Positions 43,579-56,891 of a stretch of DNA of 64,000 nucleotides are shown here, in pieces (position 1 is the stretch's first letter; every line of letters begins with the position of its first letter). The stretch covers positions 2,790,001 to 2,854,000 of the forward strand of contig JALGAS010000008.1 in NCBI GenBank assembly GCA_023078685.1. The letters run 5' to 3'. The notes beneath the pieces are model-generated. The model was not told the DNA's origin, did no database searches, and saw only the letters and a list, made by a program, of their open reading frames with translations. The position numbers and the translations under genes were made by a program. This DNA is from Neopestalotiopsis rosae (taxonomy: Eukaryota > Ascomycota > Sordariomycetes > Amphisphaeriales > Sporocadaceae).

Positions 43579-45773
43579 TGTGTGCGTAGATACTGTCCAC
43601 AAGTTGATATGTAAGCAGACTGCGATTGAGTAGACCTGAATTCTGAAGAGTCTATGCTCCACAGCAGCAACTTGAAAAAGAAGGGTCTAAATCAGATTGA
43701 TCCTCAGAGAAAGTAATTCAATTGCCGATTGTAATTCCAATGTTCGTGTTTGAAACCTTTAAGAAGTCTTGGTTGCAATCATTACTTCTTGGCCGCTGTA
43801 CACGGTAGGGTAAGAGGCGCGAGTCGTCAGACCGCAGCTGCCTCATTCGGAGGCCCCCGCCAGCGCGGCGATCTCGTCATCCCGGCCACTATGAAAGCAG
43901 GTACGATTAAAGTCGATCGGCAAAGAGCCGAACATAACACTATATAAAGCCCAAAGCTCGGAGCCTCGAATCTGCTATACTGTTTATATACCAATGCTAA
44001 TACTCAAACTTCATGTCTCTTTGACGGAGAACTCCCAAATGGCTACGCGTGAATTATCTGAGACATTCGAAAGGATCGCGCGCAAATTCGCGCGGCACGG
44101 GGCGATTGCACTAACTTTTGAGTTGTTAGTTCCCGACAGCGACAATTCAGCTTACCTATACAGTATTTACTTACTTGGCAAACCTGCTAACACCATGCCG
44201 TCTGCTATAGCAACGGGGTGGAAACACAATGGAAGCTCCTGGGCATCTCACAAAGGAGAGGTTTAGTATAAAAGCTCGGCATCGGCGGAAATCAAAGAAA
44301 AGGATAATCCACTCTGCAACTTCTACAGAGGCAAGGCTTGCAAATGACATGTCTGTTCTCGTAGGGTATATCAACGTGTATTGCGTGCCTTTTACCCGTT
44401 CTCTTTATCTGAGCGCTAGGTGGATCATTGCAATTGGCACTTGGGAGAATAACCCCTGAAAGCTGCACTGGCGGCACCCCAGCAGCTCATTTCATTTTTT
44501 GAGGCTCAGTTAGCCAGGCTACTAGGTACCGACACATGTCACCGTCAGTACGGAGGGACCACATCCCGATTACTGTGAAAGACAGCCCAGCGTTAAACGA
44601 AAGACTCAAGCGCGATCCGAAAAAGATTTCAACAAGTTACGAAAGCATACAGCTCGAGAGTTCCTTTTGGGCGCCGAGTTGGAGGATCGATAGGTATTAG
44701 TAGAGTAGATGTAACACAAAACAGGGTAATCTAGCATTCAGCCAGGAGTCCTTTGGCCGGTACTCGCCAGATTGAAAGAAAAATTCAGACATGAGATGAA
44801 CCAGGACTTTTCTGGGGTAATAAGGGCGTTAATGGGGTCCATCGGACTAAACGGTTTGCTCGTATATGTGTACCGACGTGTTCTAATTTCCTGGCATTCG
44901 TGCAATGAAATCGAACGTCCCCTGCGTCGATTAGGCATCTTGCGGCACCGGTAGCGGGTCTGTCAGCGGGCGGGCTTTGAGGCGATGTTTGAGCTAAGGT
45001 AGAGCGTAGGGGGGGCACGGCCGCACATGATGGGCTTCCTCAGTGGCTTTGCACAGCTTTCAACCTCCCTACGAAAGGTAGAACAGACGGTCAGGTTTGG
45101 CTGGGCGGTCGGTACATGTACTCACGCACACAGAGAGCAAGGATACTTGACCTACCTTCAACAGGCTCGTCATTCCCGCCTGTCGACCAATGACGGCAGC
45201 TCCTGGCTGACAGCTTGCTCTGGCCGCTCAGCTGGGAGAGGTGGCAGGTTACTGAAATGGGCAAAATGCGATCTCGCTGACGGTTGACTTGGAGAAAAAA
45301 ATAAACATCGACCCCATCAACTTTCTCTTCGTATTCAATTCACTTCTCCAAACAGCAGCACTTTTTTTTGGGAGCGAGCCAACAAGGCCCGTCTTTGTGT
45401 TACTTTATCCAAGGCCATTTGTGTCACTTACGACGAAACGCAATTTTTAACCTACTCGACCTCCAAGTCCCTGTTTTACCTAACGTTCGTGCTGTCATCG
45501 TCTGTTGGCATCAAGCTACCAGTTGGGAACCCAGTTTCCCGACCCAACCCCGATCGACCCAAAACCAAGCCTGGAATTCAGCCCTCTAAGCCACCCGGCG
45601 CTTGTTTATCGATTCGGCCTTCTTTGTGTGCATCACATACGGCATTCTCTCATACATGACCACGACTGGTGATGAATCACGACCCGTAGCAATCTACTAC
45701 CCCATTGATTATCTATTTCCTTTAGCATTGTCGTTTTCAAGCCTCCCAAGCAGTCCTTTTTGATTCAGCCATC
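43579..45773. other. Long intergenic region (2.2 kb)
   Basis: Upstream of both the dipeptidase (minus) and the RhoGAP gene (plus). The last 500 bp are CT-rich and look like a long leader of the RhoGAP gene. A short frame near 43994-44266 lacks protein-like features. No RNA gene or repeat seen. Confidence 0.4.
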
Positions 45774-48504
45774 ATGCCTGGTTTCGCCGACTCGTTCTGG
45801 TCGGCCGACTATGCGGCAGGTAAACAAGAAGACCCAGAACCAGCTACAGCATCCTATTACCCATACTGACATGTTTTGCAGGGCTCGGTGTTCTGTTCGG
45901 CAAGCTTCAACAAGGAGTACAAGAAAACCGACAGGTCCTGACCATCGCCCGCTTGCGCGCCGAAGCAGAGGAGGTTTACGGCCAAAAGTTAACCGACATT
46001 GCACCTGCTGCCGACAAGATAGCTGGCGGGTTCTCGCGCGACGATGGCGCCAGCACCAGGAAGGCTTACGACGGCGTACGAAGCGAGATGGAGGACGCCG
46101 CAAAGAACCACCTGAAGATTGCCCAGAGTATCCGGGATTTGGTGGTGAACCCTTTCTCCAGGTGGTGTGATGCGCACGAGTCGCGCCTTCAGGAATCGCA
46201 AGACGAACTTCAAGTCCGCATTAAGGCCCATGACCGCCAGGCCGAGCTGGTCAAGAAGTTGCGCAGCAACTACTTCAACAAGTGTCGCCTGGTCGAGGAT
46301 CTTGAGGAGGAGAACAAGATGGCCTTCCAAACTGCCGAAACGAGCCCAAAACAGCCAACCACTGCTACTAACGTTCCTGAGATCAAGATTTCAGAGAACA
46401 AAGAAGAGGAAGACGACGAAATTTACGAGATCGGCGACGAGACGTACCAGACCGAACAGGTTAAAAAGATCCTCGAACATATGATCAACACCATCAAGAT
46501 GGGCGAGACAAAAGTTCCTATTCTTGGAACCTATCTTAACACATCCAGCGGATCAGACATTGTTGAATACCTGCAGAGATATATGAACACTACCAGCATC
46601 AGCTATGCCGAGAGGATTGGACAGGATCTTATTACAAACGGCTTCCTGCGCCTGGTTGGAAATGTTGGCAACACCTTTGCCAACAGCTCCAAGCTGTTCT
46701 ACCAATGGAAGCCCAGTGCTTTCAAACTGGCTGGAGTCCCAGAAAAGAAGGCGGCGCCCATGTCCAGAACTTTCTCCATGCCTACATCCGAGGGTAGCAC
46801 AGACTCGCCCGTGATCGGTACCGTCAGCGAGTATCTGCAGGGCTGGGGCCTCAACAAGGGAGATCCTAACGAGACTCCGCCAGAGCGTCTTCGCCGTGAA
46901 GCTAGAGAATCGGATGACAAGTACAAGGCCGGAGTTCGGAAGTTGGACGAGATGCGCTGTGAGCTGGAGGAGGCCATTCTTCTCCACCTCAAGTTCCTTG
47001 AGCGTTGCGAGCTGGACAGACTCAAGGCAGTCAAGACTGTGGTCCTGGACTTTTCAGGAACCATCGGCAACGTTATCCCCAGTCTTCAGGCAACTGTCGA
47101 CCGGATGGTGTTGTACCAGGAGACTGTTCAGCCAATGGGTGATCTCCGTTACCTATTGGAAAACTACCGCACCGGCAGTTTTGCACCAAAGGTTGTCACT
47201 TACGAGAACTACTACAACAAGGTCGACGAGCAGACCTTTGGTGTGGATCTCGAGGCCCGTGCCAGAGCCGACAGGAAGCGCGTGCCCATTATAATCACGA
47301 CTCTTCTCACATATCTGGACAGTCACTATCCTGATCTCGAGGGCGATGTAGCCAGGCGAGACGTATGGCTTGTAGAGGTGCCTCTGGCGCAAGTTCACAA
47401 ACTGCGTGCCAAGATCAACAACGGTAAAGCTTTCACACCTGAGACTCTGGCGGACGCCGATGTGCCCACAGTCGCCAGCCTGTTGAAGCTTTACCTGCTC
47501 GAGCTCCCTGGTAAATCCCCATTCCGAAATTGATTAATGACGCAAAAAAAACTAACATTTTTTCAGATTCCCTTGTTTCTTCTCACGTCTACGAAATCAT
47601 CCGCACCATCTACAACACACCAGCGACTGATGGCTCTGAAGATGCTCGCATTGGTGTTCTCCAACAGACCCTCTCGCAGCTCCGCCTGACAAACATCGCC
47701 ACCCTCGACGCCTGCATGAACCATTTCACGCGCTTGATCGATCTTACCTCTGCGGACGAGCAGTACATTGTTGCTCTTGCTACATCTCTGGCTCCCTGCA
47801 TTCTACGACCCCGCACAGAGACCTCTCTGACAATGGAGGAGAAGCACGCTTACCGCTTGATTCGCGATCTTTTCCAGCACAAGGATGCCATCTTTTCCGA
47901 ACTGAAGCGCATGTCTACTTTGAACCACTCCAGCTCTGTTTCGGCACCCCGACCACGTGCGATAAGCACCGATGAGAGCAACAGACGTGCCCACATGGAG
48001 GAGCGCCAACGAGCTCTGCTTGAGAAGGCTGGTGGCAGGAGTCGGGCTACTAGTCCCGCACCGAGTCCACGCCACCGCCGTGATCGCAGTGTAGGAGGTC
48101 CAGAAACTCGATTTCCCATCCAGACTTCGCCGACATCTGCCAGTGACCGCCACCGCGCAAGCATGGCCAGCTTTCCTGGAGGTATCGTGAAGCGGTCAAG
48201 TCTTGAGGTTCCCGACAATACTGGAACCGCACCAGCGCCCGCTAGCGAGGTCAATGGTGCCAATGGCGAGGCTGCAGCTGACGATGGATCTGTCGTTGAA
48301 AAGAGGAACAGCTTGGGCCGCAGTAGCGCTCGGCCCAGCAGCGCTAGATTCGAACGTGGAAGACGTGTCACAGTCTCGAAGGATTCAGCTCCACCGGCAG
48401 CGATTGGCGAAGAGGAAAACACGGCACCGGAAAGTGAAGCAGCACCGGATTCTCCCTCGGCAGTCCACTCGGTAACCCTGACTGATAAGCCCATGGACGA
48501 CTAG
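45774..48504 (+). CDS. FCH-DEP-RhoGAP protein, Rgd2 type
   Basis: About 870 residues in three exons: 45774-45819, 45882-47510, 47567-48504. The N-terminus 'MPGFADSFWSADYAAGLGVL' starts an F-BAR (FCH) domain that is interrupted, near residues 185-270, by a DEP domain ('MGETKVPILGTYLNTSSGSD', 'ISYAERIGQDLITNGFLRLV'). The second F-BAR half follows (about 320-440) and then a RhoGAP domain (about 475-690), exactly the Rgd2 layout. Such proteins act on Cdc42/Rho5-type GTPases at the membrane. The RhoGAP arginine-finger position seems to be Leu ('DVWLVEVPLAQVHKLR'). The tail is Ser/Arg-rich and disordered. There is no other candidate for this architecture. Confidence 0.9.
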
Positions 48505-51344
48505 ATGTGCATGTTTTGAATGGGTTTTTATCGCTTCTGGCGTGCCGATGGGAGCAGAGGTCACAAAAGCGTTGGGTGGGGCAAGGTCCGGTCCGTTTGT
48601 ATTGCATTCTGATTGAGCAGTAATCCAGTCCATCTGGCTATCGAGCTCATATATGGAGGCGTTGGATGGCTGAGAAGCGCATATAATCCATGTGTTTTTC
48701 TTTTCTTTTGTATGTAAAAGACTGTACGCTTCACGAAGACGGTTTTCACGAAGAGACGGTTCTATACCACTTATAGTACACCTTTCCATTCCTGTTTACA
48801 TATTGAACAGCGCACAAGTGACAACCCAGGCATGAAACGGACAGTAGTTGTAAGACGTAGCTTCTTGATTATTCTTTCTTTTCTTTTCCCAGGCCCCAGT
48901 CGATCCCGGAAGTGGAGTTGACATCATAACTGGGTGCACGAACGTTGGAAGCGGCTAAGGTCTCCTGTGTGTAGAGCCGAACATCTCTTCTGATCGAGGC
49001 AGTCGTAGGCGCCGAATATCTTGAGCCTGACTGCACTCAAGTCTGATGTCTACTCGCGGACTTGTACACAATTTCCATGGGCACTGCGAAGCAGTGGGCA
49101 GAGACTTCCAGTCCCGTAATTGCACATTCACTTTGTTATAAAACTTCAGGAGGGAAGGCTCAACATGAGAAGACGTTCGATGATCGAAGCTGTTATGCGC
49201 CTTCTTATCCAACATACACATATTGCTCATGTATCTACAAGTTCGTAACCGGCCGAAGCGTTCCAGCTGCGAGGCCGCTCAGATGCCACCTTCTCGGTGA
49301 AGCCTCATCTTTCTCCCGAAAGTACTTTCGACACATGACTCTGAAAGAGTCTCTTGATTGAGTGTTAAATTCCAAGAAAAGAATGAATGGTAGGAAGTGG
49401 TTTCCGTAATATGTGGGTTTGTTTTTTTTTTTTACCCTCGTGCTTCCGACTCTTTCAATAAGACCCAAAGCCCCCAAGTTTTCTTCCATCTCCAAAATCT
49501 TTTTCTTTTCATCCAACCCCAGCCAAGGAAAATCAACCATGCATACGAATTTCTTTCTCTTTCACCCACCTTGAATAAGCTCTCTTAGCAGAACAGTCTA
49601 TCACTGAGCTAATCTTAGCACTTGGCGAGAGGTTCCCCGACCCACGACCCCTACTATTCCTGCCCGGCGTCAGCTCAGAGAATCCTCAGTCATCATCATG
49701 AGTCTGGGTACCGAGCAGAACGCCGTGAGAAGAAAGGATGAACATATTGATAGTGACTTCGAAGGAGGCTTGGTTCCTTCATTCGGATGAATGCTGGCAG
49801 TCGAGGTCTGCGCTGATGATCCGGACGTGAACGGGCTGGCGTACCCTACGCAACTAATTCCACCACGTGAGTCTACCTACCTACCTACCACGAACAAGCT
49901 GCTTGGGTATATGTACTGATTCTTCTACACTCCACAGAGAGGAATCCCTGTTCATCTCTTATTCACATCATCCTACCTACACCACACAAACAAAAGTAAC
50001 GATCTTTGTCACCGTTCGCTACATCTGGCGTTGCCGCGAGAGGGCCCCGAGCATCCTATAGCCTTTATGTCGATCTCTCGGCCTTTCTTATATAATTGAG
50101 AAAGTCACCCCATCCATCTCTTAACAACACTATCCTACAACACACACACAAGAAGTGACTACGTTCGTCACCATTTACCAGACATGGCGTTGCCGTATCT
50201 GTGGTAACGTAAACGAAACGGAATTCTATTTCCAATTGTTCCCGAATAGACCCTCCCCTCACGTCAGGCTTATGAGCATGACCCTCTACCCGTGGTGCAC
50301 GTCGCCACCATCCCCACACGGACCAGAGATTCCCAAACTTGCCCAGCGCCTCCTCGCAACAAGAAGAATATTCCGGCGAAAGCCAGTCTGACATGTGCTT
50401 TACGTCAAGCCAATAGAGGCCACCAACATGGTGAGAGAGGACAATGGAGATGACCCTGATATTGTCGAGGAGGATTACAACGGGTTGGAACTGCATTTCC
50501 CGCACAAATCATGTCAACGTGGTGCGATTGCGATTTTACGATGTATGTTTTGGCGGTTAGTGAAATGTGTAATTTGGCGTGATGGAAAACATTGGCAACG
50601 CCAGGGAATTTGATATTTGATGGACTTGTTTCAAGGGCATATTCTCTACACGAATATGAGATCATGTTACTGTCGAGTGTCATTCACGAATTTTCAGCTT
50701 TATTGGACAATTTCAAGAGGTGACTTCTCTTGTGATTACATCTACAATTTGTTGCTTTGAGGCCAGAGACGGGACTGGGTTCTCATACCGTGCTGTAGCA
50801 CCTTGGATCATCAATCATCGGTCGAACTTCATCGCCATAGGTTTTGTTCATGGTCAGTTCATGAATGCTAGAAGGTTTGTAGAGTTCTAACACCTTGTGA
50901 ATAATCATATGACAACCCGTCTTTGTGGCGCCAAGCCGAGAGTCCTTCGCTCCTGATTCATGGATCGCCACTGGCTGATTGAAGCACGCAGACGAAGATG
51001 AAAAAAGTAAAGAGAAAGAGAACAAGTCGTGATCAATCAAGCCATGACATACCTGAGGACATCTGATCGTATAAACCTTTCGCTAATGGCCACCGTAATA
51101 TCCTTGAGGAACACATTGATCGAATCTGGTATCAGACTGACAACAACTTCTTAAGATGTACAGCAATCTTTCGTATATGCTATTGTGGCTTTTGCCGCGG
51201 AATTTGTGGGACAGAGGCTCAATCGTTTGCATCACGACACACGCATAACTTGAAGCATCAAACATAAGAGGAATTTCCCACAACATACTTGAAGAGGTGT
51301 CATAATTTTCAATACATCTCATCTTTACAACCACAAGTCACAAA
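48505..51344. other. Gene-poor region, left part
   Basis: No recognisable gene. Two related stretches of about 75 bp lie near 49960-50045 and 50120-50205, each reading a peptide with 'FVT' and 'WRCR'. A frame of 78 residues (50155-50391) contains 'WRCRICGNVN', reminiscent of a zinc ribbon, but it opens with a non-ATG codon and has no support. I do not call it a gene. Confidence 0.35.
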
Positions 51345-51475
51345 GGTCAAATGGCCGAGCGGTAAAGCTCTTGAGTGCAGTGGCTACCCAGGTGAAAAGT
51401 GAATATCCTATGATCAGACGAGAGGATCTTTGTTAGGGGGCTCGGGTTCGAATCCAGAGTCATCGCTCTTTTTTG
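51345..51475 (+). tRNA. tRNA-like element, probably a pseudogene of an intron-bearing Leu/Ser-type tRNA
   Basis: A near-perfect internal box A (TGGCCGAGCGG, 51352-51362) and box B (GGTTCGAATCC, 51445-51455) are separated by about 80 bp. A T-run terminator follows at 51469-51474. The spacing would fit a type II tRNA with an intron, and CTTGAGT near 51370 could be an anticodon loop (TGA, Ser). However, the seven bases before box A (GGTCAAA) do not pair with the 3' side (GTCATCG), and the D-stem is short by one base. I therefore think it is degenerate. Confidence 0.45.
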
Positions 51476-52893
51476 TCTTTTTTTATTTTTTTCCTATTCT
51501 CTCTTGGTGCACTCACGTTTCCTTTTCCATACTCCCGACTTTCTCATTCTATTCGATTCACTGCTACTCAACAAAGGCACCTTACCTGCCCTATGGCAAT
51601 TGCACGTCATGTGATTGAGCGTATCACAATCTAGGGGATAATCATCTATCATGACAAGAATCTTCGACAATCAAGACGAGCGCCAGAAATACTGCGAGAA
51701 TGTGGAACAGATCGTAAAGAAGCAGGACACGTATGAGTATCAATGGATGCGACAACTGTCATTTCTTCAGCGTCCAACATGGCATGTAGATGATGGAGCA
51801 ACTGAGTCTGTTTCTCGCAGCTCCAGAGACAATCGTGAGATGGAACCCAGTAGCTACGCCACTTTGCAAGGCCGGAAACGTCTTTTTGAAAGCTTGTCTT
51901 GCCGAGCGACTTTTCGCCTTTGACACTTGTGTAACAGGATTAAGCTGCATCCGGCACATGGAACCAACATTAGCTAATTGACTTGTAGCAACGATCAAGC
52001 TTCCTTCTCATGGGCTGTGTCGTTGTCCTGGAGTATTTGTGCATACTTCTATACAAACACCGGAGTCAAGTGCATGGGCAACTGAGTAGATTGATGAGCT
52101 GTATGGAAGAAAATCTGCAACTTGTGGTTGTGTTTGAGCTGCATGCCTCCTGTCAGATGATTAGCGATTGTGCAGATTCAAGGCCCTCCCCAGGACCTTA
52201 ACGTACGTACTGTGGTACATACTTCAGGACCCCCCGGCGACCAGGAGCGCTGAATTCGCGCCAGAAACAGACAGGGGCTGGTCCAAGCGCGGGCGGTCCT
52301 CTTGTATCTCTACAGGCAAAGTTTGCAGCTGCGGTACATTTTCACCTGCCTCAGTTCTGCGCCATTCACGAAAATTAGTGGTCCGAATTATCCCAGGTCC
52401 CATTCGCCTATCCCTTTTGGCTCTTTGATCACCACGTCGGTCGGATTCTTCCAAAGTGGACGTTGAACCTTCGCGACTCAAACTGCTCGACCTTCCTCCA
52501 CGACCAGTCTCACGCCTCGGCTCGCCTTTGCAATCTGGGCATCTCATTCCAGAGCATCCCGCGACCGCGCTCCATCCATCATTCAACTCGTCCTGCTCAT
52601 CAGCGCGGCGATTCCCAGCCACCTTGTGCAGACCTGCCAACCCACTTTTCAAGTTCCACACGTCACATCCCCAGATTTCTTGTCGCGTGGGCTACTTGCC
52701 GACGAGCTCTTTTCACGTCGGTACTTCGCATTTCTCAACATATACTATCCCCATTATCGAACACGTGCAACCCCCGACACCTCCATGGTTGCTCGCATCT
52801 AGCCATTTGTTTCTTTTTTTCCCGCCCCAAAGGAGATGTTGAAGATGATGGTCGGTGGATAGTGGGAAGATCAGAACACAACACTCGCGAAAG
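51476..52893. other. Gene-poor region and SET1 upstream region
   Basis: A frame of 90 residues (51651-51923) starts at an ATG but has no recognisable feature. From about 52,200 the sequence is GC-rich and pyrimidine-rich on the plus strand, consistent with promoter and leader of SET1. Nothing else seen. Confidence 0.4.
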
Positions 52894-55800
52894 ATGGCCC
52901 CTAGCGCATCTGGCGCTGGGTTCGCCAAATTCTTTCCGGCCGCCCCTCGCGCCGCACGAGAAAAGGCTGCTGAAAGGGAAAGAGCAAAGTCGCGAGTCTC
53001 AGAGGGCAGCGCCGACCGCGATGCGAGAACACCATCAATCAATGCCTCTTCCACATCACAGCCTGCTCACCGCGATGGCATAAAACCCGACATCTCGTCC
53101 ATTTCTGATGCCGCGCAACCCCATGCTGATGATACCGAGTCTATACAAGGAGATATGCTCAACGGCATTGGCTCCGCGAGTTCTCATGCCAGCACAGCTT
53201 CATCCGTGTTCAGTCATGCCTCGGCCGTGAACGCCTCAACATATGCTTCCAACAGCGATCTGACGCCGCTCACCAATGTTGGCTCCCCACCCAATCCTGC
53301 TCACAACACCACAAAAGTACACCACAGCAAGCTGTCTCAACCTAACGGGACGGCCAATGACTCGACACAGTCCTCTTCGGAGTCCACATCAATATCACGC
53401 CGGACAGGCGCCGCCGTCCGCGTCCCGGCACGAGATCCCACCCGCCAGACACAAGGAATGAAGCGGACCTTCGATCCACTGATTGACAAGAGTTTATCTT
53501 CGGCCGAGAGGAAGACAGCGAAGCCAACATACAAGCCCTTCGGTGCGGTACGTAAACTATACTATAACATATACATATCTGGGAGGGGGACGTCATCTGC
53601 CATGGAGTGCCATACGTGAATATAAAAAGAGCAAAAAAGGCTAATTGAAATTTTGTTGAACAGGCAGATGACGTCCCCCCAGCGGACCCGCGCTTGGCTA
53701 GAGGTAGTCGTCTCGACTACATCAATGTCGACTTCCACCTGCCCAAGGCCAGGCTGCGACAAACCCCGTACGCCCTCAAACCGTATGCATATGATGCCGC
53801 AACGTCCATTGGCCCCGGGCCGCCCACCCAAATCGTAGTCAGCGGCTTTGACCCTTTGATCGCGTTTTCGAAAGTGACAACACTCTTTGCCAGCTGTGGT
53901 GAAATCGCAGAGAGCAGCAATAAGATGCACCCGGAAACGGGCATCTACTTGGGCTTTGCTACATTTCGCTACAGAGATGCCAAGCCGCATCCCAGCCGAC
54001 GCGGAATGGCTGTTTCGGCCATTGATGCTGCTAAGAGGGCTGTCCGCCATATGAATGGCCGGCGCTTTGAGACCAATACTATCAAAGTAGATTTTGATCG
54101 TGACGGCAAGAAGAGCCGAGTGATGCTTGAAGACGTACTCAAGAAAGCCGAACAAGAAGCACAGCAAGCTCGCGATGCTCAAGCCGCCAAGTCCATATCA
54201 ATCGCATCAGCCCCAACAGCGCCGAAGTCAAAACCCGTAGATGGTTTTGCGCGACCTCCGCCGACTGCGCCCCGAGGGCCAGCCGCTCATCGACAGCCGC
54301 TCGCTCCTGTGGAACCAGCATTAACGCCGCCCACTGCGCCCGGGAGACCACGACCATTGATCGAACAGGTTCTTGTCTCAACAACTCTCCAGGGCGAGCC
54401 CTACATATTTATCCCCGACACTAGCGTTCCGATCATGCCAACAACGGTGGCTCATATGAAGAAGAGGCTCAAGTCATTTGCTTTCGAGGACATTCGTGCC
54501 GATAGAACCGGCTATTATGTTCTTTTCGCAAACACCAACAGTGGCCGCGAAGAAGCATATCGATGCTACAGGTCAGCAGATGGTAGTGCCTTCTTCACCT
54601 ATACCATGCGTATGCAGCTCAGGACTGGAACAATCCCTTCATCGCGAACTCTGAAGGCTTCAGAACCATCCAAGCGAGTCGAGCCCGAAAGAAAATCAGC
54701 GCCAGAAACGAGACATCGAAGCGAACGCGAACAACGACGTCGGGATGAAGAAGCTGTACTGAAAGAGGAAAAGGAGCAGCGCGCCAAGGACTTTGATCCC
54801 GTTCTGGAAGCCGTCGCTTTGGTGCGCCGTGAAATGAAGGAGCACCTGATTAGGCATATCCGAACAAAGGTCGCAGCGCCAGCTCTGCATAACTTCTTGG
54901 ATCCTGCCAACCATGCCTCGAAACGACGAAAGCTTAACTTGGAGGAAGTGCCGACGACAAACCGCTCGTTCAGCGCAACTCGAGCAGCAGACGAGGGTAG
55001 CGCTACACCCGTAGGGACGCCGAACTCGAGAGCAGACCCCATTGAGCGTCGCACAGCTCGACTTGATGTTACTACCCTTCCACGGATTCGTAAGGCTAAG
55101 GGCCAGCTCGCGGCCCAACGCAACCACGGCTTCTTGGACCCATTTGCGCGCAAGCGTGCCAAGCCAGGACACAATGCCTTCCGTGGTCTATATCATCGGT
55201 TGGAGCCAGATAGCGACGATGAGGCTTCCGAAGATGAAACGGAAACTCGTGATTCTGTGGCGCGGGAAACTGAAGAGCCCGAGTCCAGGCCGCGCAGTCG
55301 TATGAGCACTGACGAGGATGCTTTCAAGGAAGAGGACGATTCTTTGACAGAAGCCAGCTTTGCTGTCAGCGACGTGCCCACACGGACCAGGAAGAGGAAA
55401 CTTATATTACAGGTTGAAGCAGCCATCAAGCGCCAAAAGAAGACCGACGAGGAGCTCTTTGGAGTCACTATTGATACCTTGGAGACTGAATTCCCAGGTC
55501 CCAATGGGGTCGAGGATATAATCGTCCCGGATGCTGATGCAGAGGATGAGAAGACACCAGACCCCAACCTATTATCAGTCGATGCGGCGATGAAGAGCAA
55601 GAAGAAGCCACCACTACCTATAACCAAGGGCAAGAAGAAGTCCAAGAAACAAATCTTCGAAGAGAGAGAAGCTCTGAAGAAGGCGCAACAAGAGGCATAT
55701 GTCGAAGAGGTTTTGGAGCAGACAGAGACTGAAGAGGCGACCGAACCCGAGGACAAGATACAAGACCTGAAGCAAGAAGTCACCGAGCCTGAGCCCGAGC

Positions 55801-56891
55801 CCGAGCAGCCTCTTGTCCGCGATGAACGATATTCGGACATCGTTGTTGCCGCGATGGAACTGCCGGATGATTTCAAATTCGGAATTCGGTCAATGCAGAA
55901 CCTGTCTTTAGAGGACAAGGATCAGGCAGACCTTGCGAAGCTCAAAAAGAGGTTCAAGGTCGCTGATATCGGTGACCCGAGATTGTGGACGTGGCGGCAT
56001 GATCGGATACGAGCACTCAATGCTCCTGCTGAGGCCGAACCCACAGAGCCGTTGATCATCGAGGGCTACTATGTGCCCAACTCGACTGGTAGTGCTCGGA
56101 CAGAGGGCGTCAAGAAGATTCTCAACTCGGAAAAGTCCAAGTATCTGCCACACCACCTCAAGGTGCAGAGGGCTAGGGAAGAAAGGGAAGCACGTGCTGC
56201 GAAGAAGGATGGCAAAGACACCGTTGCAGCAGCCGCGGAAGCCGCGCGACTTGCTGCTGAGAAGCTTGTTGCTAAGGGCAACTCTAGAGCCAATCGTGTC
56301 AATAATCGGCGTTTCGTGGCTGATCTCAACGATCAGAAACGGACGCTGGGTCAAGATTCTGATGTCCTTCGGTTCAACCAGCTTAAGAAGCGCAAAAAGC
56401 CTGTCAAGTTTGCTCGCTCAGCGATTCACAATTGGGGTCTTTATGCTATGGAGAACATCAACAAGGACGACATGATTATTGAGTATGTCGGCGAGGAAGT
56501 TCGCCAGCAGATTGCCGAATTGCGCGAGAATCGCTATCTCAAGAGCGGCATTGGCAGCAGTTACCTTTTCAGAATCGATGACAATACCGTCATTGACGCT
56601 ACAAAGAAGGGTGGCATTGCCCGGTTCATCAACCACAGCTGCATGCCGAACTGTACAGCCAAGATCATCAAGGTGGAGGGCAGCAAGCGCATTGTCATCT
56701 ATGCTTTGCGCGATATCGCTCAGAGTAAGTCCTTTCCTATCCATTATCAAGTAATTGCGATATACGTCATACTAACAAGCTTTCCAGACGAGGAGTTGAC
56801 CTACGACTACAAGTTCGAGCGTGAGATTGGCAGTTTGGACCGCATTCCGTGTCTTTGCGGTACAGCTGCTTGCAAGGGCTTCCTCAACTAA
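52894..56891 (+). CDS. SET1: SET1, COMPASS histone H3 lysine 4 methyltransferase
   Basis: About 1,272 residues in three exons: 52894-53547, 53664-56724, 56788-56891. Order: disordered Ser-rich N-terminus ('[20 protein letters not shown]'); RRM domain near 270-360 ('[14 protein letters not shown]', 'GFATFRYRD'); a second RRM-like/SET-associated region near 460-535 ('[20 protein letters not shown]'); coiled and acidic middle; N-SET region near 935-1110; SET domain from 1134 ('[14 protein letters not shown]', '[15 protein letters not shown]', '[14 protein letters not shown]', 'ELTYDYKFE'); and the post-SET zinc site '[13 protein letters not shown]'. All catalytic motifs are intact. It writes H3K4 methylation on active promoters and also controls secondary-metabolite clusters in several fungi (family knowledge). 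The start ATG matches the typical fungal N-terminus. Confidence 0.95.

Noticed and set aside
50155..50391. Possible small zinc-ribbon protein ('WRCRICGNVN')
   Set aside because: Opens with a non-ATG codon, has only one Cys pair and shares sequence with a neighbouring non-coding copy; more likely a relic.
52224..52661. Minus-strand frame of 145 residues upstream of SET1
   Set aside because: Charged low-complexity translation in a pyrimidine-rich promoter; no start or domain support.
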